Assembly: GCF_025997855.1 (NCBI RefSeq)
Contig: NZ_AP026560.1
Location: 3,071,461-3,135,460, forward strand
Source: Deinococcus aetherius
GTDB lineage: Bacteria; Deinococcota; Deinococci; Deinococcales; Deinococcaceae
Direction: 5' to 3'
Length of the DNA stretch: 64,000 nucleotides
Shown: piece by piece, positions 1 to 8,210 of the stretch
Numbering within the stretch: position 1 is the stretch's first letter
How the letters are laid out: each line of letters begins with the position of its first letter
Made by a program: the position numbers and the translations under genes
The notes under the pieces: model-generated
The model's input: only the letters and a program-made list of their open reading frames with translations
What the model was told of the DNA's origin: nothing
Databases searched by the model: none

Positions 1-87
1 GGCTAAGCCGGGTGGCCGAAGCCGGGTAAGCTCTGACGCACGCCATCCGGCCGATGTCTCCGGCAGACCGCTCCCCTACGCTGCGCT

Positions 88-903
88 ATGGACCAGATCG
101 CGGCGTACTACGCGCAGAACCGGGAGCATGAACGTCTCACGCGCGGGAGCAACCAGCTCGAATTCGAGCGGACGCGGGAACTCCTCGCGCGTTTTCTGCC
201 GCCCCCACCCGCCACCGTGCTCGACGTGGGCGGGGGCACCGGGCCCTACGCCCGCCCGCTGCTGGAGGAGGGCTACGGCGTTCACCTGCTTGACGCGGCG
301 CCCCACCACATTGAGCGCATCCGGGCGGACCCGTCGCTGGCGGGGCTCACCTCGGCCACGCTCGGGGACGCGCGGGCACTGCCCTACCCGGACGCGAGCG
401 CCGACGCTGTCCTCCTGCTGGGGCCGCTCTACCACCTGACGGGAGCCGACGACCGCCTCCGGGCCCTCACCGAGGCGCGGCGTTGTCTGCGCCCGGGCGG
501 GGTCGTGCTCGCGGCGGCCATCACGCGGACGGCGAGCACCCTCGATGGGCTCCTGGCCGGGCTCGACGCAGACGAGCGGTTCCGGGCGATGAGGAATGCG
601 ACCCTGGAGGACGGCCTGCATCAGCCCCCGGACCCCACCCTGGGCTGGTTCACCACCGCCTACTTCCACCGCCCGGAGGAATTGCAGCGTGAGGTCGAGG
701 AGGCCGGGTTTCGGAACGTGGACCTCTACGCGGTGGAGGGCTTGGGCAACGTCGTGCCGGACTTCGAGACGCTGTGGATGGACCCGGCGCGGCGCGGGCG
801 GCTGCTCGACGTGATCCGGCGGACGGAGCGGGACCCCGCCCTCTTCGGCGTGAGCGCCCACCTCCTCGCGGTGGGCTACTCGCCCTCCCCGAACCCCGCG
901 TAG
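88..903 (+). CDS. class I SAM-dependent methyltransferase
   Basis: Predicted 271-residue cytosolic methyltransferase. A Rossmann-type SAM site is visible: motif [10 protein letters not shown] at about residues 44-52, an acidic residue after the second strand (HLLDAAP), and a post-motif [14 protein letters not shown] block as in UbiE/Coq5-like enzymes. The acceptor substrate cannot be told. The ATG follows a TACGCT -10-like box (77-82) by five bases with no ribosome binding site, so translation is probably leaderless. Its 3' end overlaps convergent truA by 28 bp. It is family-level only; small-molecule methylation is as likely as RNA or protein methylation. Confidence 0.85.
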   Translation: MDQIAAYYAQNREHERLTRGSNQLEFERTRELLARFLPPPPATVLDVGGGTGPYARPLLEEGYGVHLLDAAPHHIERIRADPSLAGLTSATLGDARALPYPDASADAVLLLGPLYHLTGADDRLRALTEARRCLRPGGVVLAAAITRTASTLDGLLAGLDADERFRAMRNATLEDGLHQPPDPTLGWFTTAYFHRPEELQREVEEAGFRNVDLYAVEGLGNVVPDFETLWMDPARRGRLLDVIRRTERDPALFGVSAHLLAVGYSPSPNPA

Positions 904-1685
904 CTCGCCCCGGTGAAGGTCAGCCCGTGCGCGGGCACGTTCGCCCCGGCGTCGGCGCGGCGGCGGCCCGCCAGGATACCCGCCACCACCTCCTCGCCGA
1001 GCTTGCCCTGGCCGACGAGGAGCAGCGTGCCGACCAGCCCACGCACCATCTGGCGCAGGAAGCTCTCGCCCGAGACCTCGACTTCCCACACGCGCCCGCC
1101 CACGACGGGCGGACCGGGCCGGACGGACAGGGCGCGCACCTCCCGCACGGTCTGGCGGTCCTCCCGGGTGGCGAAGGCGGCAAAGTCGTGGGTGCCGATG
1201 AGATGAGAGGCGGCCCGGTTCATCGCCTCCACGTCGAGGGGACCGGGGACGTGCAACGCCCGCCCGCCCCAGAGGGGATGCCGCTGCGGCGAGGCGAGGA
1301 GCCGGTAGGTGTAGCGCCGCTCGGTGCAGGAGAAGCGGGCGTGAAAGCCCGTAGGCGCGGGGGAGGCAGAGAGCACGGCGACCGTGGGCGGCAGGTGCGC
1401 GTTCAGGGCGCGGGGGAGCCGCCCTGGAGGAATGCGGAAACTGAGCGGCACATCGAGGTGAGCGGGCATCGCCTCGGCGTGGACCCCGGCGTCGGTGCGT
1501 CCGGCGGCGACGGGGCGGGCGGCGCCCTCTCCCCCTACCCGCGCGCAGGCGGCGTGCAACGTCTCCTGCACGCTGGGCGCGTTGCTCTGAGCCTGCCAGC
1601 CCGCGAAGCCCGACCCGTCCCAGGCCAGGGTCAGCCGCAGGCGCGCGAAACCCGGCGGGGGCGAGAAGACGGGCCGCTCACTCAT
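876..1685 (-). CDS. truA: tRNA pseudouridine synthase A
   Basis: TruA converts uridines 38-40 in the tRNA anticodon arm to pseudouridine. The 269-residue protein carries the catalytic motif GRTDAGVHA with the nucleophilic Asp at about residue 65, an N-terminal [12 protein letters not shown] segment and the C-terminal [14 protein letters not shown] helix, all typical of the family. The start MSERPVF is preferred over an in-frame Met seven codons upstream because TACCCT (1692-1697) lies six bases before it, giving a leaderless promoter/start. It is convergent with and overlaps the methyltransferase gene. Length and motifs are normal. Confidence 0.95.
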   Translation of the reverse strand: MSERPVFSPPPGFARLRLTLAWDGSGFAGWQAQSNAPSVQETLHAACARVGGEGAARPVAAGRTDAGVHAEAMPAHLDVPLSFRIPPGRLPRALNAHLPPTVAVLSASPAPTGFHARFSCTERRYTYRLLASPQRHPLWGGRALHVPGPLDVEAMNRAASHLIGTHDFAAFATREDRQTVREVRALSVRPGPPVVGGRVWEVEVSGESFLRQMVRGLVGTLLLVGQGKLGEEVVAGILAGRRRADAGANVPAHGLTFTGASYAGFGEGE

Positions 1686-1788
1686 GGGGGCAGGGTAGCG
1701 TTCCACCCGGCTCCTCCGGGGGTGGGGCCCACACGCGGCGCGAAATTCCTCACATGTAGTTCATGACCCCCCCGTTATGGTGGCGATT

Positions 1789-2751
1789 GTGAACTTCGTT
1801 CTCATCCGGCGCTCCTCCAGGCGTGGGGCGGCTTCCAACCCCCACGTCCGGCGAGGTCTCGCCACCCTGACCCTGGTGCTGGCGGGTCTGGCAAGTGCGC
1901 AGGTGACCTACCGGGTGCGGCCCGGCGACAACCTGACGGTGATCGCGCGCCGGGCTGGGGTCAGCGTGGCCGCGCTGAAGGCCGCCAATCCCAGCCTGAA
2001 GAACGCGAACAACGTGCAGGCGGGCAAGACGTTGACTATCCCGGGCCGCAACACCCCTGACCGCACCGTGGCCGGAAGCACGCACCGGGTCAAGAGCGGC
2101 GAGAACCTGACCGTCATCGCCCGCCGGTACGGCCTGACGCTCGGGCAACTGCTGCGGGCCAACCCGGAGTTGGACGCCGAGCGGGCGCTGTGGGCCGGGG
2201 CGACGGTTCGCATCCCCGGGCGGAACGTGGCGGCCCGACTGCCGAACGCCGCCAATGGGGATGCCCCGGCCCCCCGCCCCGGCAACCGCACCCCCGGCGC
2301 CACGGTGCGCACGGCGTCCATCCGCGTGACTCCGGTGTCTCCGGACACGCCCTCCGCGCGGGGCTGGCTGTGGCCGGTGCCCGGGTACAGGGCGATCACG
2401 AGCGACTTCGGGCCGCGCGTGCTCGGCGGCGAGCGCGAGATGCACTACGGGGTGGACATCCTCGCGCCGCAGGGCACCCTCGTCCTCGCGGCGCGCTCTG
2501 GCCGGGTGATCGAGTCGCGCGCCGACTTCGAGCGCGGCTGGGGGTGGACGGTCGTGCTGGAGCACCAAGGCGGCTGGATCACCCGCTACGCGCACCTGAG
2601 CTCCACCATCGCCCGCACCGGGGAGCGGGTCGCCGCCGGGCAGCCCGTCGGGCGCGTGGGCAACACCGGGCGCTCCACCGGCACCCACCTCCACTTCGGC
2701 ACCTACCTGCGCTGGGACCCCAGGGACCCCCTCGCCCTCTACGGCGAGTGA
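1789..2751 (+). CDS. exported LysM-domain M23 metallopeptidase-like protein
   Basis: Likely envelope protein acting on or holding peptidoglycan. It has an N-terminal export signal (basic RRSSRR, then a hydrophobic stretch ending GLASAQ), two LysM peptidoglycan-binding repeats (each with a PGDNLTVIARR or SGENLTVIARR core, about residues 41-85 and 95-140), a Pro-rich linker, and a C-terminal M23/LytM domain with HYGVDI and HLHFG zinc motifs. About 320 residues. I chose the GTG at 1789 because TATGGT (1776-1781) lies seven bases upstream in leaderless spacing; an ATG at 1777 in the same frame is the alternative. The stop overlaps the next gene (GTGA). Confidence 0.9.
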   Translation: MNFVLIRRSSRRGAASNPHVRRGLATLTLVLAGLASAQVTYRVRPGDNLTVIARRAGVSVAALKAANPSLKNANNVQAGKTLTIPGRNTPDRTVAGSTHRVKSGENLTVIARRYGLTLGQLLRANPELDAERALWAGATVRIPGRNVAARLPNAANGDAPAPRPGNRTPGATVRTASIRVTPVSPDTPSARGWLWPVPGYRAITSDFGPRVLGGEREMHYGVDILAPQGTLVLAARSGRVIESRADFERGWGWTVVLEHQGGWITRYAHLSSTIARTGERVAAGQPVGRVGNTGRSTGTHLHFGTYLRWDPRDPLALYGE

Positions 2752-2996
2752 GCGCGGCGAAGGCTCCCCTGCGCGTCCACTACGCCGAGGCACGCGGCGA
2801 CGCGGCGCGAGCGGGGATGGAGGCACTCCTGGCGGCGCTGCCCGCCCAGCCAGGTTTCCTGGGCGCCGAATTGCTCCACAGCCCCGCACAGCCGGGCCTC
2901 GTCCTTGTGGCGAGCCGCTGGGCGGGCGAGGTGCCCGCGCTGCCCCTTCCGGCGGGGGCGCGGGCGTGGGTGTTCGAGGTGTTGGAGAGCAGGTAG
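2748..2996 (+). CDS. small protein, possibly antibiotic-biosynthesis-monooxygenase-like fold
   Basis: An 82-residue protein starting at a GTG that overlaps the stop codon of the LysM/M23 gene, so it is probably translationally coupled to it. The pattern ARAGMEALLAALPAQPGFLGAEL followed by SRW resembles the ABM/Dabb ferredoxin-like fold (two beta-alpha-beta units), but there is too little sequence to fix a function. No signal peptide or membrane segment. Codon use matches the neighbours, which supports a real gene. Confidence 0.65.
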   Translation: MSAAKAPLRVHYAEARGDAARAGMEALLAALPAQPGFLGAELLHSPAQPGLVLVASRWAGEVPALPLPAGARAWVFEVLESR

Positions 2997-3013
2997 ACTT
3001 ACCCGACCTGACC

Positions 3014-3076
3014 TTGTTTTCCTATGCTCCTCGTTTTACGATGCTTTGGCATCGGTAAGCGATGCTCATTGGCATC
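3014..3076 (+). promoter_or_regulatory. padR promoter with two inverted-repeat operators
   Basis: TTGTTT (3014-3019) and TACGAT (3037-3042) are 17 bases apart. CGATGC-TTTG-GCATCG (3039-3054) overlaps the -10, and a second repeat GATGC-TCATTG-GCATC (3061-3076) lies just downstream. PadR proteins are dimers that commonly autorepress at such palindromes; that this one does is inference. Confidence 0.6.
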
Positions 3077-3107
3077 ACCCCTCGCGCCGATAGGGAAAGG
3101 GGTCTGC

Positions 3108-3437
3108 ATGGACGCTCAGCAGCTCAAAGGCCACCTCGACTTGCTTCTGCTCGCCGCGCTGGAGCGGGGCCCGAGCTACGGCGGGCAGATCATAGCGGAC
3201 GTGCAGGCGGCGACGGGCGGGTACTTCTCCCTGCGCGAGGGGACGCTCTACCCCGCCCTGCACCGTCTGGAGAAGGCAGGGTGGATCGAGGGGGAATTTC
3301 GGCAGCTTCCGCGCGGCGGCAGCCTGGTCAAGGTCTACCGCTTGACGCCGGGGGGACGGGAAGAACTGCGGGCACAGCGCGAACGCTACGAACGGTTCAG
3401 CGCCGCCGTGCGCGGTGTGATCGGGGGCAGGGCATGA
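3108..3437 (+). CDS. PadR-family transcriptional regulator
   Basis: A 109-residue winged-helix protein of the short PadR subfamily. It shows the family start LKGHLDLLLLAALERG, the helix-turn-helix with SYGGQIIADV, the wing REGTLYPALHRLEKAGWIEG, and YRLTPGGREEL near the end. ATG 3108 follows a GGGAAAGGGG ribosome binding site; a longer in-frame start has none. The stop overlaps the next gene (ATGA), the usual PadR-plus-membrane-partner arrangement. Two inverted repeats in its promoter suggest autorepression; the inducing ligand is unknown. Confidence 0.93.
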   Translation: MDAQQLKGHLDLLLLAALERGPSYGGQIIADVQAATGGYFSLREGTLYPALHRLEKAGWIEGEFRQLPRGGSLVKVYRLTPGGREELRAQRERYERFSAAVRGVIGGRA

Positions 3438-4654
3438 GGGCGACCGAACGTTACCTGAAGCATGCCACCCGGGGCTTATGGGGAAAGGCGCGGCAAAACG
3501 TCCGGCTGGAGCTGCGCGGTGCCATTGAGGACAAGATTCACCGCCACCGGCTGCTGGGCCTGACCGAGGAGGAGGCGACCCGCGCCGCCCTGCGCGACCT
3601 GGGAGACCCGCATACCGTCGCGCGGGAGTTGAACCGGGTGCACACGCTGCCCCACGCCGCCCGCGCCGCATTGCTGGCCGGGGTCGCCACGCTGCTGGGG
3701 GTGCAGGCGCTGGCGGGGGTGCCAGTGGTGCGGGCCATTTCGGGCTCTTCCGGGGAGGAATGTCGGAAGTTCGTCGCCTCTCCGCCGGAACAACGGTCAG
3801 CCTGGGAACGCGAACGTTACGAACAACTCCTCCGGGAGAAAAACGGAGTTGCAGGGTTACTCCATTGGTGTCGAGCCTACGCCGAATCGAGAAGCGACCT
3901 CCTGCTTTTAAGCGACCTCGTTGCTGCGTTTGAAGCCGCTGGGATCAGGCTCACTCCCGTCATCGGCGCGGATAATCTGTATCAACTTTCCTTCTCTGGT
4001 GGTCCAGGTATCTACACACTGTATCTTCGAGATCAAAACAAAGTCATAGATGGGGAGAAAACCATACAAACAAATGCCTTACTTCAAAATCTCCTGACTT
4101 CCTTGCCCCAGCACATCCCCCTACGTCTGGTCGGCTTGGATAACCCAACGCTTCAAGTTGGTCCTGCCCAGCTCAAGATCGGGACGGAAAGCAACCCCGT
4201 CAGGGCCACAGACCTCTACGCCTTGCCGATCATCAATGATCTGGAGGCCAAACTGGGGTCGCTCTCGAAGCATCGGGCCACTCTTGGCATAGCGTTTGAA
4301 GACTCTCTGGTCTACAGTCCAGCGGACAAAGCTCTTCGTGTCGGCGGCCCCGACGGGTCACTTTACGCGGTGGTGACGAACGAGCCGGTGTTCACGCCGC
4401 TCGGAGCGCCCGTCAATTACGTGCTACGCGTCCGGGCGACCAGAGACGGCCTCATTCCTCTTGAGCAATCTGCCTTTTGCAATGCCCAGCGTCCGTGCAA
4501 CTCCAGAGTTGTCAGCACAGCGCAAGAACTCCTGAACGCGACTGAGCGGCGAGAGGCTGCCGCGCTGGTCTACAGCGTCGATTCTGCCGATCTCCACGAC
4601 CTCAACCTCACCCCCCTTCCCGCCTCGCGGGTTCGCCTCATCCCCTACCCTTGA
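3434..4654 (+). CDS. permease-prefix-domain membrane-anchored protein of unknown function
   Basis: A 406-residue protein coupled to padR by an ATGA overlap. Residues 1-70 (ELRGAIEDKIHRHRLLGLTEEEATRAALRDLGDP) match the permease-prefix domain 1 found on proteins encoded next to PadR regulators. One hydrophobic segment follows (about residues 76-97), then roughly 300 residues I do not recognise. The second half, from about 3780, is clearly poorer in GC than its surroundings, with AT-rich codons such as caaaacaaagtcata, which suggests a later acquisition or relaxed selection. Probable topology is a cytoplasmic N-terminus, one membrane span and an extracytoplasmic C-terminus. Confidence 0.75.
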   Translation: MRATERYLKHATRGLWGKARQNVRLELRGAIEDKIHRHRLLGLTEEEATRAALRDLGDPHTVARELNRVHTLPHAARAALLAGVATLLGVQALAGVPVVRAISGSSGEECRKFVASPPEQRSAWERERYEQLLREKNGVAGLLHWCRAYAESRSDLLLLSDLVAAFEAAGIRLTPVIGADNLYQLSFSGGPGIYTLYLRDQNKVIDGEKTIQTNALLQNLLTSLPQHIPLRLVGLDNPTLQVGPAQLKIGTESNPVRATDLYALPIINDLEAKLGSLSKHRATLGIAFEDSLVYSPADKALRVGGPDGSLYAVVTNEPVFTPLGAPVNYVLRVRATRDGLIPLEQSAFCNAQRPCNSRVVSTAQELLNATERREAAALVYSVDSADLHDLNLTPLPASRVRLIPYP

Positions 4655-4655
4655 C

Positions 4656-5441
4656 CTACACCTCTGGCACGTACCCGCCCACCTCCTCCAGCAGGTCGCG
4701 GGCGGTGAGGTCGAGCCGCACGGGCGTCACGCTGATCAGCCCGGACTGCACGGCCCCGTAGTCGGTCGTCTCGTCGTGGGCGTCGGCGGCGCGGCTGGTG
4801 CCCGCCACCCAGTGGTACTCGCGGCCCTCGGGGTCGTGGCGGGTGACGATGGAGTCCTCCCAGCGGTGCTCGCCCACCCGGGTCACCCGCACGCCGCGCG
4901 GCGTGCGGGCCGGGAAATTGACGTTGAGGAGCACGCGCGGCGGCAGCCCCCGCGCGAGGACCTCCCGCGCCAGCCGCGCCGCGTAGGCGGCCCCCGCCGT
5001 GAAGGAGTACTCGCCGCCTTCCCCCGCCTGCTGGCTGAAGGCGATGGCAGGAATTCCCAGCGCCAACCCCTCGAAGGCCGCCGCGACCGTGCCCGAGTGG
5101 GTGAGGTCGTCGCCGAGGTTCGGCCCCAGGTTGATGCCGCTCACGACGAGGTCGGGCCGCCCGAGGAGATGGGCGCCGAGGACCACGCAGTCGGCGGGGG
5201 TGCCGTCCACCCGGTAGGCGGGAAGCTCCCCGAAGCCCGCCGAGGCCGTATGCTTGAAGCGCAGCGGGCGCCGGATCGTGATCCCGTGCCCGACCGCCGA
5301 CTGCTCCACGTCGGGCGCCACGACCACCACGTCGCCGAGGTCGGCGAGCGCCAGCGCGAGCGCCTTGATGCCCGGTGAGAAGATGCCGTCGTCGTTGGCG
5401 ACGAGGATGCGGGGCCGTTCGGGGGTGAGAGGGTCGGTCAT
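4656..5441 (-). CDS. surE: 5'/3'-nucleotidase SurE
   Basis: SurE is a metal-dependent nucleoside monophosphate phosphatase used in stationary-phase and stress survival. The 261-residue protein has the metal site VANDDGIFSPGI near the N-terminus, SGINLGPNLGDDLTHSGTV in the middle and the C-terminal TDYGAVQSGLISVTPV, all diagnostic. The start ATG lies seven bases after TAGCCT, a leaderless pattern. It is convergent with the PadR-linked gene, one base between stops, and lies just downstream of the SARP-like gene on the same strand. Confidence 0.95.
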   Translation of the reverse strand: MTDPLTPERPRILVANDDGIFSPGIKALALALADLGDVVVVAPDVEQSAVGHGITIRRPLRFKHTASAGFGELPAYRVDGTPADCVVLGAHLLGRPDLVVSGINLGPNLGDDLTHSGTVAAAFEGLALGIPAIAFSQQAGEGGEYSFTAGAAYAARLAREVLARGLPPRVLLNVNFPARTPRGVRVTRVGEHRWEDSIVTRHDPEGREYHWVAGTSRAADAHDETTDYGAVQSGLISVTPVRLDLTARDLLEEVGGYVPEV

Positions 5442-5467
5442 GGGGCGCAGGCTAACGTGGGACGTCC

Positions 5468-7723
5468 CTAGAAGGGCGTCAGGGGAAGTGGCGGCTCGAA
5501 CGCGTCCTCCGGGGGGAGGCACCGCCCGGGAGGCCAGACCGCGCGGGGGGACGCCCCCCGGCCCACCGGGGTGAGGTCGCCCACCGTCAGGGCCACGTTC
5601 ACCTCGCGCACGCTGAGTTCGAGGGGGCCACCCCGCGTGGTGACGTTCAGCCGGAACCAGCAGTTCAGCGGCAGCACCGCGCCGAAGGTGTGCCCCGCGC
5701 CCCCCGCGTGGTGGTCCGGCAGGGGGGCCGGGGCGTACACGACGCGCGGGCCCGTCCCGACGCGCAGGCCCAGCGCGAAGGGCGGCGGGAGGAGCCCGGG
5801 GGGCGCGGCGGACCCGGTCACGTCCAGCCGGGCGGTCAGGGCCCAGGTCCCGGCGGGCACGTCCGGCAGGAGGAGGGTGAGGAGGGGCGGCGGTCCCAGG
5901 CGGCCCCGGCGCAGCACCTCCAGGAAGCCGCCGTCGAGGGCCACCCGGTAGCCGTTGGGGGTGAGGACCCCACGCCGGGGGTGGGGATGGGGGGACGGCT
6001 CCGGCGCGGGCTCGGCACACCCTCCCCGGAACCCGGCGGGGGGAGGCGCGGGCAGCGCGGCGCGGGCCTCGGCGGCGAGTTCGGGGAGGTTCGCGCGGGT
6101 GGCGTACAGGAGGCTCAGGGCCGGCTGGGTGGGCAGCAGCAGCCGCGCGAGCGTGCGGCGCAGGGCGTGGCGCTCGGCGGCGGGCAGGGTCCCCGCCAGG
6201 GCGGCGCGGGTGACCTCGCTGGCGAAGGCGAGCCCCGTCTCCGCGTCGTCGCTGCGGTACTCCAGGCCGGGCAGCGTGAGGGCCTCCTCCCGCCCGGCGG
6301 GCACCAGGAGACCCGACCGGCAGGCCGCGTTCAACACGCCCGGGGCCGCCTCGCCCAGCAGCTCCCCGGCCATCACCCGGTCGAAGCGGTCGTGGAGTTG
6401 CGCCAGCCGCGCCAGCCCCTCGCGGGCGGGGCCGGGCAGGTGGGCGAGGTCCGCCAGGGCCCGGTCGCGCACGTCGGGCGGCAACCGCCCGTCGTGTGCC
6501 GCGAGGTCGCCGCCGGACCGGACGAGTGCTTGCACGTACAGCGGGCAGCCCTCCGACCGCTGCACGAGGCGCGCGGCGCGGGCCCGCCCCGCCCCGCCGT
6601 GGTCGGGCCCTTCCCGGGCCAGCGCCCGCATCACGCCCGCGACGCTCAGGGGCGGCATCGTGACGTGGTGCAGGCGACGCCCTCCCAGCGGGCCGAGCGC
6701 GAGCCGCAGGTGGTCGGACCCGGGCGTGGGCGAGGCGGACAGGACGACCACGAGCGGCAGCGGCAGGTCGAGCATGAACCGCAGCAGGGCCGCGAGCCAG
6801 GCGGGAACCTCGTTCACGTCGTGCAGGGCGACGAGCAGCGGCACGCCCGCCTCTGTCATGCGCCCGGCGAGGTCGATCAGGTCCGCGTCGGGGTCCGTCG
6901 TTCCCCCGGGTGGTCCCCCCGGCGGGCGGCGCTCGGGCGGCAGGGCCCGCCGCAGGTGCCCGGCGAGCGCCGCTTGCAGCAGAAGCCGCTGGGAGGAGAA
7001 CCGCACCTGCACCGCCCGCCAGGGCGTGCCCTGCACCGCGTCCTCCAGCAGCGTTCGCCGGGTGCCGACGTGTCCCCGCAGCAGCACGAGTTGCGGCGCC
7101 CGCGCGGCCCGCTCGAACACCCCCCGCAGCGCCCGCACCTGTTCGGGCCACTCGAAGGTGAGGTCGTCCGGGGCGGCGGGCGGGAGGGAGCGGGCGGGCA
7201 GGTGCAGCCCCAGCCGCTCGGCGCAGGCGCGCACCTGCCCTCCCGCCTGCGGCTGGCCCCGACCCTCGAAGCGGGCGCAGACCGACCCCAGGCGTTCCTC
7301 GATCCGGTCGTGGATCAGGCTGCGCCGCCTGTCCACCCAGTCGCGGAAGGCCGCCGAGCCCAGGTCCTCCAGCCCGCTGAGGGCCGGTCCGCGCAGCGGC
7401 GAGAGCCAGGCGGCCAGGTCGCGCTCGTTCAGGGGCTCGGGCCCACGCAGCCAGCGGTCCAGGTCGGTCTCGCAGCGCAGGGCCAGCATGGGCTGCCGGG
7501 CCGGGAAGGGCGCGAGCCCCCGCCCCCTGAGACGGCTGAGTTCCACCCGCAGGTTCCGCAGGGCGTCCGGCGTGTCCCACAGCAGCCCAGCCAGATGCTC
7601 GCGGTGGTGCGGGCACTCCTCCAGCGTCAGGTAGGTCAGCAGAGCGGCCGCCTTGCCGGGAAGGGACAGCGGCTCCCCCCCACGCGTCGCGTGAACGTGA
7701 CCCAGCAGATGCAACGTGAGTAT
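5468..7723 (-). CDS. SARP/AfsR-like transcriptional activator with degenerate ATPase core
   Basis: A protein of about 751 residues. The N-terminus (LTLHLLGHVHA, a winged helix with RNLRVELSRLRGRGL) and following helices (about residues 90-180) match the SARP/BTAD DNA-binding unit. A STAND-like NTPase region follows: the P-loop position reads LLRGHVGTRRTLLEDA, lacking the Walker Lys, while a Walker B-like LLVALHDVNEV remains. The C-terminal 190 residues are beta-rich and unrecognised. Start choice: GGAGG (7731-7735) is seven bases from an ATA codon at 7723, exactly where homologous proteins begin; the first in-frame ATG (7771) has no ribosome binding site. It is divergent from the exported-protein cluster at 8211 and may control it. 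Confidence 0.8.
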   Translation of the reverse strand: MLTLHLLGHVHATRGGEPLSLPGKAAALLTYLTLEECPHHREHLAGLLWDTPDALRNLRVELSRLRGRGLAPFPARQPMLALRCETDLDRWLRGPEPLNERDLAAWLSPLRGPALSGLEDLGSAAFRDWVDRRRSLIHDRIEERLGSVCARFEGRGQPQAGGQVRACAERLGLHLPARSLPPAAPDDLTFEWPEQVRALRGVFERAARAPQLVLLRGHVGTRRTLLEDAVQGTPWRAVQVRFSSQRLLLQAALAGHLRRALPPERRPPGGPPGGTTDPDADLIDLAGRMTEAGVPLLVALHDVNEVPAWLAALLRFMLDLPLPLVVVLSASPTPGSDHLRLALGPLGGRRLHHVTMPPLSVAGVMRALAREGPDHGGAGRARAARLVQRSEGCPLYVQALVRSGGDLAAHDGRLPPDVRDRALADLAHLPGPAREGLARLAQLHDRFDRVMAGELLGEAAPGVLNAACRSGLLVPAGREEALTLPGLEYRSDDAETGLAFASEVTRAALAGTLPAAERHALRRTLARLLLPTQPALSLLYATRANLPELAAEARAALPAPPPAGFRGGCAEPAPEPSPHPHPRRGVLTPNGYRVALDGGFLEVLRRGRLGPPPLLTLLLPDVPAGTWALTARLDVTGSAAPPGLLPPPFALGLRVGTGPRVVYAPAPLPDHHAGGAGHTFGAVLPLNCWFRLNVTTRGGPLELSVREVNVALTVGDLTPVGRGASPRAVWPPGRCLPPEDAFEPPLPLTPF

Positions 7724-7900
7724 CGTCCCACCTCCCTTGCCGCAGGTGTTCAAGCCCGGGCCCTCGCCCATGAGTTGAGAACTTCATGAAGAGAATACTG
7801 AAATGGTGAGGGAAGCACAGCCCCTCCCCTCTCGCTCAAGGTCGGTCGACTTGACAATCCATACTGGGGAACCAGCCACCTGTATTGACGTTGGAAACGA

Positions 7901-8122
7901 CACGTTAACGTGAGGGGGATTTGCGCCCGAACTTACGCTCTTCTCACAGAATTTGTCCGGGTGTGGGCGTCTTTCCGCCGCGGGGCGGGCCAAACTCCAG
8001 TGGCGGCGGGCTCAGGGTGAAGGCAGCCCTCCGTGAGGGAAAAGTCGACGCCGAGGGCTCACAGCCCTGATCCTCACGCCTCCTTAACGGGATGAGGGGG
8101 CGGGCAGCGTGGCCTTAACGCG
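7901..8122 (+). promoter_or_regulatory. candidate operators in the 7724-8210 intergenic region
   Basis: The roughly 490-base gap between the divergent SARP-like and exported-protein genes holds no convincing gene. It contains a perfect 12-base palindrome CACGTTAACGTG (7901-7912), a short hairpin AGGGCT-CAC-AGCCCT (8054-8068), and a direct repeat CCTTAACGSG at 8082-8091 and 8113-8122, 31 bases or about three helical turns apart. SARP regulators typically bind direct repeats at helical spacing, so this pair is a plausible site. I found no confident -35/-10 pair. Confidence 0.35.
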
Positions 8123-8210
8123 TCTCTCATTACCCTTTCGACATCACCGGGGCAGCGGGCTTCGGTGCCTCGTTCACACGCCCCAGTCAGGCGGTCAGGA
8201 AGGGTAGAAC

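Noticed and set aside
7792..7797. Third copy of the promoter-terminator module on the minus strand (TATTCTCTTCAT)
   Set aside because: It lacks a TTGACW -35, the GCAT box and the hairpin.
7784..7993. Minus-strand ORF of 69 codons in the SARP gene intergenic region
   Set aside because: No ribosome binding site, no recognisable motif and odd amino-acid content; it overlaps likely regulatory sequence.
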